Made by a program: the position numbers and the translations under genes. A stretch of 64,000 nucleotides of DNA from Desulfobacteraceae bacterium (lineage in GTDB: Bacteria; Desulfobacterota; Desulfobacteria; Desulfobacterales; Desulfobacteraceae), in assembly GCA_024225635.1 (NCBI GenBank), contig JAAEMK010000205.1, positions 1-64,000 on the forward strand, given 5' to 3'. Positions 34,908 to 43,029 of this stretch are shown piece after piece. Within the stretch, counting starts at the first letter, position 1. Each line of letters starts with the position of its first letter. Under the pieces are notes generated by a model. It saw only the letters and a list, made by a program, of their open reading frames with translations, was not told the DNA's origin and searched no databases.

Positions 34908-35307
34908 AAGAGCCAACCCTTTTATCCAATAACAGGACTTTATTGAAACAACGTTCTTTCGTAGTTAAACCGAGGTACCACAGAACAAAAATTGTTCTTG
35001 GCACTATACCGATAGCAAATCCCTTGCCAGTTCTGAATATTTCTTCAGAACCACCTGTTATCATTAACAATTTCTAACCAGAAAAATTAGAACACAAAGT
35101 CATAGATCTGTATGCAATTCCAGACATTCAATCATGCCCCACAGGGGTATCGCCTTTCAACATATTGGATTTTCAGGACTTTTTCACACTGAAGGATTTC
35201 CCTTACACTATGAAGCCGGAGAGTCCCCGGCACGGGTAAAACCGGGAAAAGCCCCTGTAAAAGGGGGATGGGACGGTTTTACCCCTTGCAGGGTTGTATG
35301 GATTTCA
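34908..35307. other. 400-bp intergenic region
   Basis: The first 325 bp are AT-rich and hold the promoter region of the secreted protein gene, but I see no clear -35/-10 pair. The rest is a set of nested inverted repeats (35234-35284) that probably terminate the sigma-54 regulator operon. I find no gene here; the 82-codon frame at 34822-35070 overlaps the signal peptide and has no family resemblance. Confidence 0.55.
35234..35284 (-). terminator. Nested stem-loop terminator of the GlrR-type operon
   Basis: An outer perfect 11-bp pair GGGTAAAACCG/CGGTTTTACCC encloses an inner CCCCT-AGGGG hairpin. On the minus strand the inner stem is followed by CTTTTCC. It lies 23 bp after the regulator's stop codon. 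Confidence 0.55.
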
Positions 35308-36696
35308 CTACAGGTCTCCCCTGAATTGGTCGGCCGTCAGTCCACACCGTTTCATCAGATCGTAAAAATCGGCCCGGTAGCGTCCGGCAAGTTTCGCCGA
35401 CTTGCTGACATTTCCCTTGGTCAGCCTGAGAAGCTGAACCAGGTAGTCCCGTTCAAAATCGAGCCGGGCCTCTTTCAAGGGCTTCAGCTCCATTGTTCTC
35501 CCATGGATGTCGGGCATGATGAGGTCGTCTGAAATCACCCGGTTTTCCGAGGTGGCAACGCAGAACTCCACCACATTCTTAAGTTCACGTATATTTCCCG
35601 GCCATGGATGGTAAACGAGCTTTTCCATGGCCTGTGGGCTGAACCTTTGAACATTCCTGTCCATGCGCTTCCTGAACTCGTTTAAAAAATGGTTGGCAAG
35701 CAGGGGAATGCTCTCCCGCCGCTCCCGCAAGGGCGGAAGGGAAATGGGAATCACATGGATCCGGTAGTAAAGATCCTCCCTGAAACTGCCGGAAGCAACC
35801 TCGTCGGCAAGGATCCTGTTTGAGGCGGCAATGATTCTTGCATCCAACCGCTTTTTTTCTCCGCTTCCAAGGGGGTAGAATTCGTTTTCCTGGAGCACCC
35901 GCAACAGCTTGACCTGGATGGACAAGGGGATCTCTGATATTTCATCAAAAAAGAACGTGCCCCCCCGGGCCTGGTCCAGCAGCCCCTTTTTGCTCTTGGA
36001 AGCCCCGGTAAACGCCCCCTGGGTATATCCGAACAGCTCACTTTCAAACAGGGTTTCCGGAATGGCGCCGCAGTTGATGGCGATAAAGGGGCCGTCCCGC
36101 CTGTCACTGGCCACATGGAGGGTCTTTGCGATGAGCTCCTTGCCGGTTCCGCTCTCTCCCTGGACAACCACCGTGGAATCGGTCAGTGCGGCCTGGGAAA
36201 CAAGCTTGAGGACCTCGACCATCTTATCATCCCTGCCGATAATATTGTCAAAGGCAAACCGGTCGGACACCATCCCCCTGAGCTCCTTCACCTCCCTGGC
36301 AAGCTTGTTTTTTTCAAGGCACTGGTTGACCTGCTGAATCAGGACCGCATCGTTATAGGGTTTTTCCAGAAAGCTGCAGGCGCCTTTTTTAATGGCTTCC
36401 ACCGCCTTGGCAATGGTTCCGTGGGCCGTGAGGATGATCACCGCCATTTCAGGGTCGTACTCCTGAAGCCCTTCCATCACCTCAACCCCGGTTTCGCCAA
36501 CAAGCTGGTAGTCGATCACGGCCAGGTCGAAAGACTCCGACGCCTGCTTTTCCAGGGCCTCCCTGCCGCCCAGCACCCCGGTCACCCGAAAGCCTTCGGA
36601 TTGAAGCCTCAACCGGATCAGCTTGAGCAAACTTTCGTCGTCATCCACCACAAGAATATTACCGCGATTTTTTTGAAACACTTTTTCAACTGCCAT
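35308..36696 (-). CDS. glrR: Sigma-54-dependent response regulator, GlrR/QseF type
   Basis: This 462-residue NtrC-family activator has an N-terminal receiver (acidic pocket VVDDDES, phosphoacceptor D62 in LAVIDYQL), a central AAA+ domain with Walker A GESGTGKE, the sigma-54 contact motif GAFTGA, and a C-terminal Fis-type helix-turn-helix. The C-terminus (FERDYLVQLLRLTKGNVSKS, RADFYDLMKRCGLTADQF) is strikingly like that of E. coli GlrR, as I remember it. With a GlrK-like kinase and a QseG-like lipoprotein directly upstream in the same order as in enterobacteria, orthology is probable. In E. coli the target is glmY; the target here is unknown. Confidence 0.92.
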   Translation of the reverse strand: MAVEKVFQKNRGNILVVDDDESLLKLIRLRLQSEGFRVTGVLGGREALEKQASESFDLAVIDYQLVGETGVEVMEGLQEYDPEMAVIILTAHGTIAKAVEAIKKGACSFLEKPYNDAVLIQQVNQCLEKNKLAREVKELRGMVSDRFAFDNIIGRDDKMVEVLKLVSQAALTDSTVVVQGESGTGKELIAKTLHVASDRRDGPFIAINCGAIPETLFESELFGYTQGAFTGASKSKKGLLDQARGGTFFFDEISEIPLSIQVKLLRVLQENEFYPLGSGEKKRLDARIIAASNRILADEVASGSFREDLYYRIHVIPISLPPLRERRESIPLLANHFLNEFRKRMDRNVQRFSPQAMEKLVYHPWPGNIRELKNVVEFCVATSENRVISDDLIMPDIHGRTMELKPLKEARLDFERDYLVQLLRLTKGNVSKSAKLAGRYRADFYDLMKRCGLTADQFRGDL

Positions 36697-36731
36697 GGCC
36701 TGTCCTTTATATTCCGGTTAAGGGCTCCGTC

Positions 36732-37298
36732 TTATTGTCCAACGGTATCACCCGGCTTTGGTTTTATGGTGTCCAGCCCGAGATCAATGGCCTTGTAGCT
36801 TTTGATCTGCTGTTTCAACCTTTCGTTCTCCCTTTCAACCCCGAGAAACCGTACCTGGGCATTTTCACGGTCCTTTTCACGTGCTTTGTCCATGGCCTTG
36901 ATTTTCTTTTTTAGCTTTTTCGCGGTTTTCGCCATGGAAACCATGGATTGCGAAAGGTCCCGGTTTTGCTTATCCCGGACCAATACCCTGTCAAGAAGCA
37001 TTGCGTAAATCTCCACCTCCTGTTTCAACAAGGCTGTGGACAGCGAGTCTTTTTCAGAAAAATGGTCCAGGCACTCTTTCACCCTGTTGTTCTCCCTTTC
37101 GGCCTGTTTAAACAATCCCTTGTACACCATCTCCCGGAACCCTCCGGTGTGGCGGCAGGCCTCGATCCCAGGACCCGCCGCCGGGGGGACCGGCCTTGGA
37201 GCCCTGTGGTAACACCCCGCCACAAAAAAGATCAGGCCTAAACAGCAGGTAAGGTAAAGACCATGGTTGTTCCCTGTGAAATATCGCTTTTTGCCCAT
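36732..37298 (-). CDS. QseG/YfhG-like outer-membrane lipoprotein between kinase and regulator
   Basis: This 188-residue protein has a lipoprotein signal (hydrophobic stretch then FVAG-C29) followed by a helical, lysine- and glutamate-rich domain (KLKKKIKAMDKAREKDRENA) that is likely coiled-coil. Its start overlaps the kinase gene by 61 bp, and the regulator begins 36 bp after its stop. In enterobacteria the lipoprotein in this position (QseG) contacts the kinase GlrK/QseE and modulates its activity. Sequence similarity alone is weak, so the name rests on operon position, lipobox and coiled-coil character. Confidence 0.8.
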   Translation of the reverse strand: MGKKRYFTGNNHGLYLTCCLGLIFFVAGCYHRAPRPVPPAAGPGIEACRHTGGFREMVYKGLFKQAERENNRVKECLDHFSEKDSLSTALLKQEVEIYAMLLDRVLVRDKQNRDLSQSMVSMAKTAKKLKKKIKAMDKAREKDRENAQVRFLGVERENERLKQQIKSYKAIDLGLDTIKPKPGDTVGQ

Positions 37299-38713
37299 AA
37301 ATTTCCCCTGTGCGCCTTAATGATATATTTTGAGATGGAAAGCCCCAGCCCCGTTCCCATCCGTGTTCCCACGCCATTATCGATCTGCTTGAATTTTTCA
37401 AACACCTCTGTGAGGTGCCCGGGAGCGATGCCGCACCCGGTATCGGCCACCGAGACCTTGACCAGTTTCTCCTTTTCTTCCAGGTCAATGGAGACGGAGA
37501 TCCGCCCATGCCCGGGTGTAAACTTTATCGCATTGCCGATCAGGTTGTTCATCACTTCAAGTATCCTGTCCCGGTCGATGAGCACCAACGGAAGCTCCCT
37601 GGGAGGCGGAATAAACTCAAGATCGATGTTCCGGGTGTCACAGAGGGGGGCAAGCTTTAATATGGACATCTGAATCACCTGGGGAAGGAAGAAGGAGTCA
37701 AATCGATACTCCATCTCACTGGCCTCCATCTTGGAGTAGTCAAGAATCCTTACCACGGAGTCCAGGAGACGGTCGCACTCGTCCCGGATCAGGAAGTGCA
37801 GCTCCTCCTGCTTTTCCCCATCCCCGGCAAAAAGCCCGTTGGAAAGCATGGCCGAAGCCTCCTTGATGGCTGCAAGGGGCGTCTTGAGCTCATGGGAGAC
37901 GTGGCTGACAAAATCGGCCTTCAGGGCGTCGAGTTCACCCAGGCGCTGGCACATGATATCGAAATGATGGGCAAGGTCCTGGATCTCGATGGGCCCCTGG
38001 AGGGCGCCAATCCTGTCAAACCGGCCCTCGGCAATCTCCTTGGTTTTATCCTTGAGAAGTGAAACCGACCGGGTGATGGAACGGGTGGTAACGGCAAAAA
38101 TGGAAATGCCTGCCGCAAGGACCACCAGGCCCACCACCAGAGTAATCAACAGAATCCGGTTGATCCGCCTGTTGGAGATGGTGGTCTTTTCCGTGATCGC
38201 AGCCTCGTTCAACTCGATGATCTGCTGAAAGGCTGAAACCGTGCCCATCAGACAGGCCTCCTTTTCCTCCAGCACCTGGGGGGGAAGATCAGTCACCTTT
38301 TTACGATGAATTGACTGCTCTTCAAGGGCCACAAGATAAAGGTTGCATTCACTTCTGGCAAGGCCAAGCAATTGGCGGTCTTCCTTGGTGTTGAGGAGAC
38401 GCTCCAATTCGTCCATATCGAAAAAAAGGGTCTGCTTGAGCATTTGAAACCGCTCATAATAATCCATATCCCCGGACACGACATACTTTTCTCCCGCTTT
38501 GACAAGATCCGGAAACGAATTCAAGAGACGCTCGACGATAATAATACCGGTCTTGTTGACGTCGACGATCTCCCGGTTCACCTTTCGCAGGCTGTTGAGA
38601 TTGACCATAACCACGCCGGCAAGGAGCACGATGAGCATGAGAATAACCATGCAGCCCAGCAGCAAACGGCCGGAAATGGTCAAGGGTACGATCTGTTTTG
38701 GAAAAAACTTCAA
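37238..38713 (-). CDS. glrK: Sensor histidine kinase, GlrK/QseE type
   Basis: This 491-residue inner-membrane kinase has one membrane helix near residues 15-40, a periplasmic helical domain (about 40-190), a second membrane helix (about 190-212) and a HAMP linker. The HisKA box SHELKTPLAAIKEA carries H274, followed by an HATPase domain with NLIGNAIKFT, DTGCGIAP and GTGLGLSIS. The sequence around the phosphoacceptor (LKADFVSHVSHELKTPLA) resembles E. coli GlrK. It is the first gene of the kinase/lipoprotein/regulator operon. An ABC transporter operon ends 145 bp upstream without an obvious terminator, so some read-through is possible. Confidence 0.92.
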   Translation of the reverse strand: MKFFPKQIVPLTISGRLLLGCMVILMLIVLLAGVVMVNLNSLRKVNREIVDVNKTGIIIVERLLNSFPDLVKAGEKYVVSGDMDYYERFQMLKQTLFFDMDELERLLNTKEDRQLLGLARSECNLYLVALEEQSIHRKKVTDLPPQVLEEKEACLMGTVSAFQQIIELNEAAITEKTTISNRRINRILLITLVVGLVVLAAGISIFAVTTRSITRSVSLLKDKTKEIAEGRFDRIGALQGPIEIQDLAHHFDIMCQRLGELDALKADFVSHVSHELKTPLAAIKEASAMLSNGLFAGDGEKQEELHFLIRDECDRLLDSVVRILDYSKMEASEMEYRFDSFFLPQVIQMSILKLAPLCDTRNIDLEFIPPPRELPLVLIDRDRILEVMNNLIGNAIKFTPGHGRISVSIDLEEKEKLVKVSVADTGCGIAPGHLTEVFEKFKQIDNGVGTRMGTGLGLSISKYIIKAHRGNLWAKSDISQGTTMVFTLPAV

Positions 38714-38858
38714 TACAAATCCCCATTCGGCTATTTATTTTTATGTACAGTGTTTATAGCAGAAGATAACCGGAAATTGCAAGCAGGGGATCATCCTTTT
38801 AGACACAAGGCCTGTCCGCCATTTTTTCCATTTTACTAGCCGGGTGTCGGGAATTTTG

Positions 38859-39482
38859 TCAGGGGGTGGTAATTTTAAACCCGGCCATGGGCGTTGCAGT
38901 CACCTCAAACACCCTGCCGGAAAACCCGGCGGCCTGGCTTGAGCTGTGGCTTGCAAGGACAAGGGTGGTCCGGGGATGAAGGGCATGGATATGGTCGACA
39001 ATGGAGCGGGCGGACGCCTGGTCCATGGAGCTGAAGGGCTCGTCCATGAAGACGAGTTCGGGATTGCAGAGAAAAGTTCTGATGATGGCGCTCTTCTGTT
39101 TCATGCCCCTTGAGATTTCATGGGGATAGTGGCCCTCGAACCCGGCAAGTCCGGTAACGGCCATCCATTCCCGGTAGCGCGCCTCCGTTTTTGAGCACCA
39201 GGGAATTTTATTGATCCCGAGGGGATACGCGATGTTCTCCTGAACCGTCTTGTACCAGAAGAGCCCCGGGTCCTGGAACACCACGCCGGTATTCCGGGTT
39301 CGGGTGGCCACGGTTCCTGAAAAGTCCCGGTCAATGCCTGCAAGGATTGCGAACAATGTGGTCTTGCCGGAACCGGACGGCGCCATCAGGGTGACGGTCT
39401 CCCCCTTTTCCACACTGAAACTCAAATTATCGATGATGGTCCGGCGGTTGTATTTTTTCGTTATCCCGGTTGCCCTGAGCAC
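38859..39482 (-). CDS. ABC transporter ATPase, TauB/SsuB-like
   Basis: This 207-residue ATPase has Walker A APSGSGKTT, a divergent signature (ISRGMKQKS in place of LSGGQ) and Walker B LVFMDEPFS. It is shorter than the usual 240-260 residues of the nitrate/taurine/sulfonate group. The start is GTG at 39482 behind AAGGAGG. The permease ends 21 bp upstream, so permease, ATPase and binding protein make one operon. The altered signature motif may slow ATP turnover but the other motifs are intact. Confidence 0.9.
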   Translation of the reverse strand: MLRATGITKKYNRRTIIDNLSFSVEKGETVTLMAPSGSGKTTLFAILAGIDRDFSGTVATRTRNTGVVFQDPGLFWYKTVQENIAYPLGINKIPWCSKTEARYREWMAVTGLAGFEGHYPHEISRGMKQKSAIIRTFLCNPELVFMDEPFSSMDQASARSIVDHIHALHPRTTLVLASHSSSQAAGFSGRVFEVTATPMAGFKITTP

Positions 39483-39503
39483 GAACGCCTCCTTAAATCC
39501 CGG

Positions 39504-40265
39504 TTATCCCGGATAAAAATATTTCTTGAAGAGCCCCATGAAAACAGCGCTGATCACAAGCTGAACCACCAGGACAAAGAGCAGGATCACAACCACATAA
39601 AAGAGCACCTCCTGCATGTTAAAATAGATCCTGGAGACATTGATCAGGAACCCAAGGCCGTTTTCAGACGCAATGAACTCCCCGAGAAGGGCCACCTTCA
39701 TTGCCATGGTGGCGCCCATGCCGGCGTTGGCCCGCATGGCCGGAACAAGCATGGGAATATAAAGGTCCCTGATCACATGCCACCGGGTGCCGTTGAAGGA
39801 GCGGATCACCCCCTCCATGGAGGGATCGGCCTTGGCCAGCGCGGCTGCCGTGTTCATGGCGAGGAGAGGCGTTGTCATGGTGACCACCAGCAGCACCGGC
39901 GCCACGCTTCCCACCCCCACCATCAAAAGGAAAATAACCCCCACGATGAGGCCGGGCAGCACCTGGACCATCATCATCAGCCCCTCCACCCAGGCCGTTA
40001 TTTTCAACACATGGGCCGTGATGCCCACCAGGGTTCCAAGAACAAAGGAGAGGGCAAATCCCGTCATCACCCGCCCCAGGGTGAGGGACAGGTGTTCGAA
40101 GAATTCGGGGGTGCACAATTGGTCCGCCCGTCCCAGGGTTTCCAGGGGAGAGGGCAGGACAAAGGGGTCAAAGAAGAGGGAACCCGCCCACCAGAGAGCC
40201 ATAACGATGCCGAGGGAAACAAGCGGGCTCACAAGGGGCTTAAAAAAAATCGTTAAATGTCTCAT
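39504..40265 (-). CDS. ABC transporter permease, TauC/SsuC-like
   Basis: This 253-residue membrane protein has six predicted helices and the binding-protein-dependent transport signature region near residues 150-175 (AKADPSMEGVIRSFNGTRWH). It belongs to the nitrate/taurine/sulfonate/thiamine-precursor group of homodimeric permeases. It overlaps the binding-protein gene by 26 bp at its start. The substrate cannot be deduced. Confidence 0.92.
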   Translation of the reverse strand: MRHLTIFFKPLVSPLVSLGIVMALWWAGSLFFDPFVLPSPLETLGRADQLCTPEFFEHLSLTLGRVMTGFALSFVLGTLVGITAHVLKITAWVEGLMMMVQVLPGLIVGVIFLLMVGVGSVAPVLLVVTMTTPLLAMNTAAALAKADPSMEGVIRSFNGTRWHVIRDLYIPMLVPAMRANAGMGATMAMKVALLGEFIASENGLGFLINVSRIYFNMQEVLFYVVVILLFVLVVQLVISAVFMGLFKKYFYPG

Positions 40266-41139
40266 CCAGGGGTGATCCGATGGTCTTGTAATAGGCGGTA
40301 ACGCCCTGTTTCAATGTTTGGCCCATCAACAGCTCGAACCTGGTGCGCCCCAGGGCCGTGTCCAGGATCTTTCCGGGAAACCGGAGAAGATGCCCGGCCC
40401 GCTGCACCCCAAGACCGGGATCGGTTGCACACCGCTCAATGGCCCGTGCAAGGGCCTGGTTGAACCGGACAATCAGTTCCGGATGGGCCTTTGCCCATTG
40501 GGCGTTGACAAAGGTTCCCACCTGGGGACAGGTGGTGCGGCTTCCGGTGTACCTCTCCCACAGGGCTGCGTAATCAAGGCTGACAACCAGGCCGGCATGG
40601 GCTTCAGCCAGGGATACGAAGGGTTCGGGCAATGCCGCAAACCCGATCCGCCCCTGTTGAAGCATTTTTACGGAACTGTCGAACATGGCGTATCCCACAC
40701 GGATGTCCCGCTGCCACACAAGGCCCTCGGATCTTGCAAAAAAGCGGGTGACCTCCTCCAGGGGGGAGCCTGGAAAGGGAAGCCATATTTTCTCGCCCTT
40801 AAGCTCGCCAAACCCTTTGACGGGCCGGGTCGAGACAAGGAAGCTGAGTCCCGCCACATGGGAGTTGATGATCTTCAGCGGCACCCCCTGGCGAAAAAAA
40901 CGGACGCCGACGCTGATGCCGGTTGTCAGAAATTGAGCCTGTTTCCTCAAAAACAGGGAATGGGCCTGGGAGTGGTTGTGAAAAATTTTCACCCCCACCC
41001 CGGGCAAATCGTCCACGGCCAGGATCAACGGGATGGAGGCCGGGGTTGCCGGGGCCAGGACAACAATGTCCCGGCCCGGTTCCCCCACCGCCCTGCCCGG
41101 CAAAACCTGGGCAAGGCAGCAGAGAAAAACAACGATCAT
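40240..41139 (-). CDS. ABC transporter substrate-binding protein, TauA/SsuA-like
   Basis: This 299-residue protein has a signal peptide (MIVVFLCCLAQVLPGRAVG) and an NMT1/THI5-like binding domain (VLAPATPASIPLILAV, FFRQGVPLKIINSHVAGLSF, GRIGFAALPEPFVSLAE). I chose the ATG at 41139 because it gives a clean signal peptide and clears the hydrogenase stop codon; the frame can extend to 41244 but the extra residues do not look like a leader. It lies 77 bp downstream of the [FeFe] hydrogenase on the same strand, suggesting the transporter may be co-expressed with it, perhaps to import a cofactor precursor or anion. That link is inference. Confidence 0.87.
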   Translation of the reverse strand: MIVVFLCCLAQVLPGRAVGEPGRDIVVLAPATPASIPLILAVDDLPGVGVKIFHNHSQAHSLFLRKQAQFLTTGISVGVRFFRQGVPLKIINSHVAGLSFLVSTRPVKGFGELKGEKIWLPFPGSPLEEVTRFFARSEGLVWQRDIRVGYAMFDSSVKMLQQGRIGFAALPEPFVSLAEAHAGLVVSLDYAALWERYTGSRTTCPQVGTFVNAQWAKAHPELIVRFNQALARAIERCATDPGLGVQRAGHLLRFPGKILDTALGRTRFELLMGQTLKQGVTAYYKTIGSPLDETFNDFF

Positions 41140-41216
41140 GGCCTTGCAGCCCTTCGCATATGAATTGCACCTGTTCCTTATAATACAGGTGCAGGTATCC
41201 AAGAAAGTCGCCATCA

Positions 41217-43016
41217 TCAGGAACGGTCTTCGATCTCCCGCCATATCTCATCCATGGTGTGGCTGACCTTCTGTTTCCTGTCCCTGTAGGTGGTGTGGAG
41301 CAGGTGATGGCTCTTCTCCCCCAGGGGTTCTTTCAGAAAATCCCCATAGATTTTTGCAATCATGGGATTGTTGTGGGACTGGCGGACGGAACGCTTCCGG
41401 TCGATGGTGTACATCCCCTGTTTCCGGTCCAGGCGAGTGCCCTGGTAGGAGTGCTTGCTCCTTGGCTGGCCACCGCCCCCGGCGCATCCCCCCGGGCATG
41501 CCATCACCTCCACAAACCCATAGGGACTCTCACCGGCCTTGATCTCCTCCACAAGGCGGCGGGCCTCCTTGAGGGTATGCACAACGGCAACCTTGACAGG
41601 TCCGATATCCGGGCCAAGATCCACGGTGGCCTCCCTTCGCAGGGCTTCCCCCCGGACACCTGAATACTCAACCTCTTCCAGCTCCTTGCCGGTAACCACC
41701 TTGTGGACGGTTCTGACGGCTGCCTCCATGACACCGCCGGTATTTCCGAAGATCACGGCCGCCCCGGAATAGTCGGACATCCACGGGTTGTCAAACCCGG
41801 TATCCCCGAGGCCGGCAAGGTCGAGGCCCTCCCGTTTCAGGATTCGCGCAAATCCCCGGGTGGAGAGCACCACATCCACGTCCCTGAGACCCTCATGCTC
41901 AAATTCAGGGCGTTTGGCCTCCCCCTTCTTGGCCGTACAGGGCATGATGGAGATCACCCGGATCTTACCGGGATTGATGTCCATCTTTTCGGCAAGGTAG
42001 GTCTTGGCCATGGAGCCAAGGCACTGCTGGGGCGAGCGGGTGGTGGAGATGTGGGGATTGAGTTCCGGATAGTTCTTCTCCACAAAGTTCACCCAACCGG
42101 GACAACAGGAGGTGAACATGGGAAGCACACCCTTGTTTTTGATGCGGTCCAGAAGCTCCGATCCTTCCTCCATAATAACAAGGTCGGCGGCGAAATTGGT
42201 ATCCAGGACCACGTCGGCCCCAAGCTGTTTCAGGGCCGTGATCATCCTGCCCTCGACGTTCTCCCCCTTGGCCATGCCGAACTCCTCACCAATGGCCGTT
42301 CTCACGGCCGGGGCAAACTGCACCACGGTGAAAATTTCCGGATCGTAAAACATATCCAGCGCTTCTTCGGTATCGTTCCTCCCGGCCAACGCCCCCACGG
42401 GACACACCAGGATACACTGGCCGCAGGAGACGCAGTCCGACTGGTTCAAGGGCAGGTTGTCCCGGACACTGATCTCGGTCTCGAGCCCCTTTTCCGTGAT
42501 CACCAGGGCGTCGATGCCCTGGATTTCCCGGCACACCTTGACACAGCGGAAACAGCGGATGCACTTACTCATGTCCCTGAAAATGGCGGGGGAGGAGTCA
42601 TCCCGGCTGCGGCGCTGGTAAAACTCGGGATAGGTGTAACGGTTCTGCTGAAGGCCCACAAACTGGGCCACATCCTGAAGTTCGCAGTTTCCGTGGCGCA
42701 CGCAGGAGGCGCACTCCTGGTTATGGTCGGCAAGGAGCAGTTCCACCTGGAGCCGCTGCATCTTTCTTACCTTGGGAGTCCGTGTAAGAACGGCCATACC
42801 ATCCTCCATGGGGGTGGTGCAGGAGGTGACAATGTGGTGCTCCGAATCCCCCTTCCGCTTGATATCCACCAGGCAGACCCGGCAGGTGCCCGGGGCATGG
42901 TCAAGGTCCGCCAACTCACACAGGGTGGGAATGAAGTGGCCGTTTGCCTTGGCAACATCGAGCACGGTCTGGTTTTCGCTGAATTCTACATCTTTACCAT
43001 TAATGGTTCCTATCAT
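41217..43016 (-). CDS. hydA: [FeFe] hydrogenase catalytic subunit
   Basis: This 599-residue enzyme interconverts H2 and protons at an H-cluster. Modules in order: an N-terminal [2Fe-2S] domain (residues 1-75, CELAD...CRVC), a His-ligated [4Fe-4S] motif (HNQECASCVRHGNC), two [4Fe-4S] clusters (CIRCFRCVKVC, CVSCGQCILVCP), and the H-cluster domain. H-cluster motifs are TSC304-C305PGW, MPC360TAKK and MAC507PGGC511AGGGGQP, with C304 in the proton-transfer position. A C-terminal small-subunit-like region follows (YGDFLKEPLGEKSHHLLHT). It directly follows a GltD-like flavoprotein gene, the arrangement described for group A2 hydrogenases proposed to link to NADP(H). A GGAGG site precedes the ATG. Confidence 0.95.
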   Translation of the reverse strand: MIGTINGKDVEFSENQTVLDVAKANGHFIPTLCELADLDHAPGTCRVCLVDIKRKGDSEHHIVTSCTTPMEDGMAVLTRTPKVRKMQRLQVELLLADHNQECASCVRHGNCELQDVAQFVGLQQNRYTYPEFYQRRSRDDSSPAIFRDMSKCIRCFRCVKVCREIQGIDALVITEKGLETEISVRDNLPLNQSDCVSCGQCILVCPVGALAGRNDTEEALDMFYDPEIFTVVQFAPAVRTAIGEEFGMAKGENVEGRMITALKQLGADVVLDTNFAADLVIMEEGSELLDRIKNKGVLPMFTSCCPGWVNFVEKNYPELNPHISTTRSPQQCLGSMAKTYLAEKMDINPGKIRVISIMPCTAKKGEAKRPEFEHEGLRDVDVVLSTRGFARILKREGLDLAGLGDTGFDNPWMSDYSGAAVIFGNTGGVMEAAVRTVHKVVTGKELEEVEYSGVRGEALRREATVDLGPDIGPVKVAVVHTLKEARRLVEEIKAGESPYGFVEVMACPGGCAGGGGQPRSKHSYQGTRLDRKQGMYTIDRKRSVRQSHNNPMIAKIYGDFLKEPLGEKSHHLLHTTYRDRKQKVSHTMDEIWREIEDRS

Positions 43017-43029
43017 TCTTAAGGCCTCC

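Noticed and set aside
34822-35070. 82-codon minus frame upstream of the secreted protein
   Set aside because: Overlaps the signal peptide of a better-supported gene and has no family resemblance.
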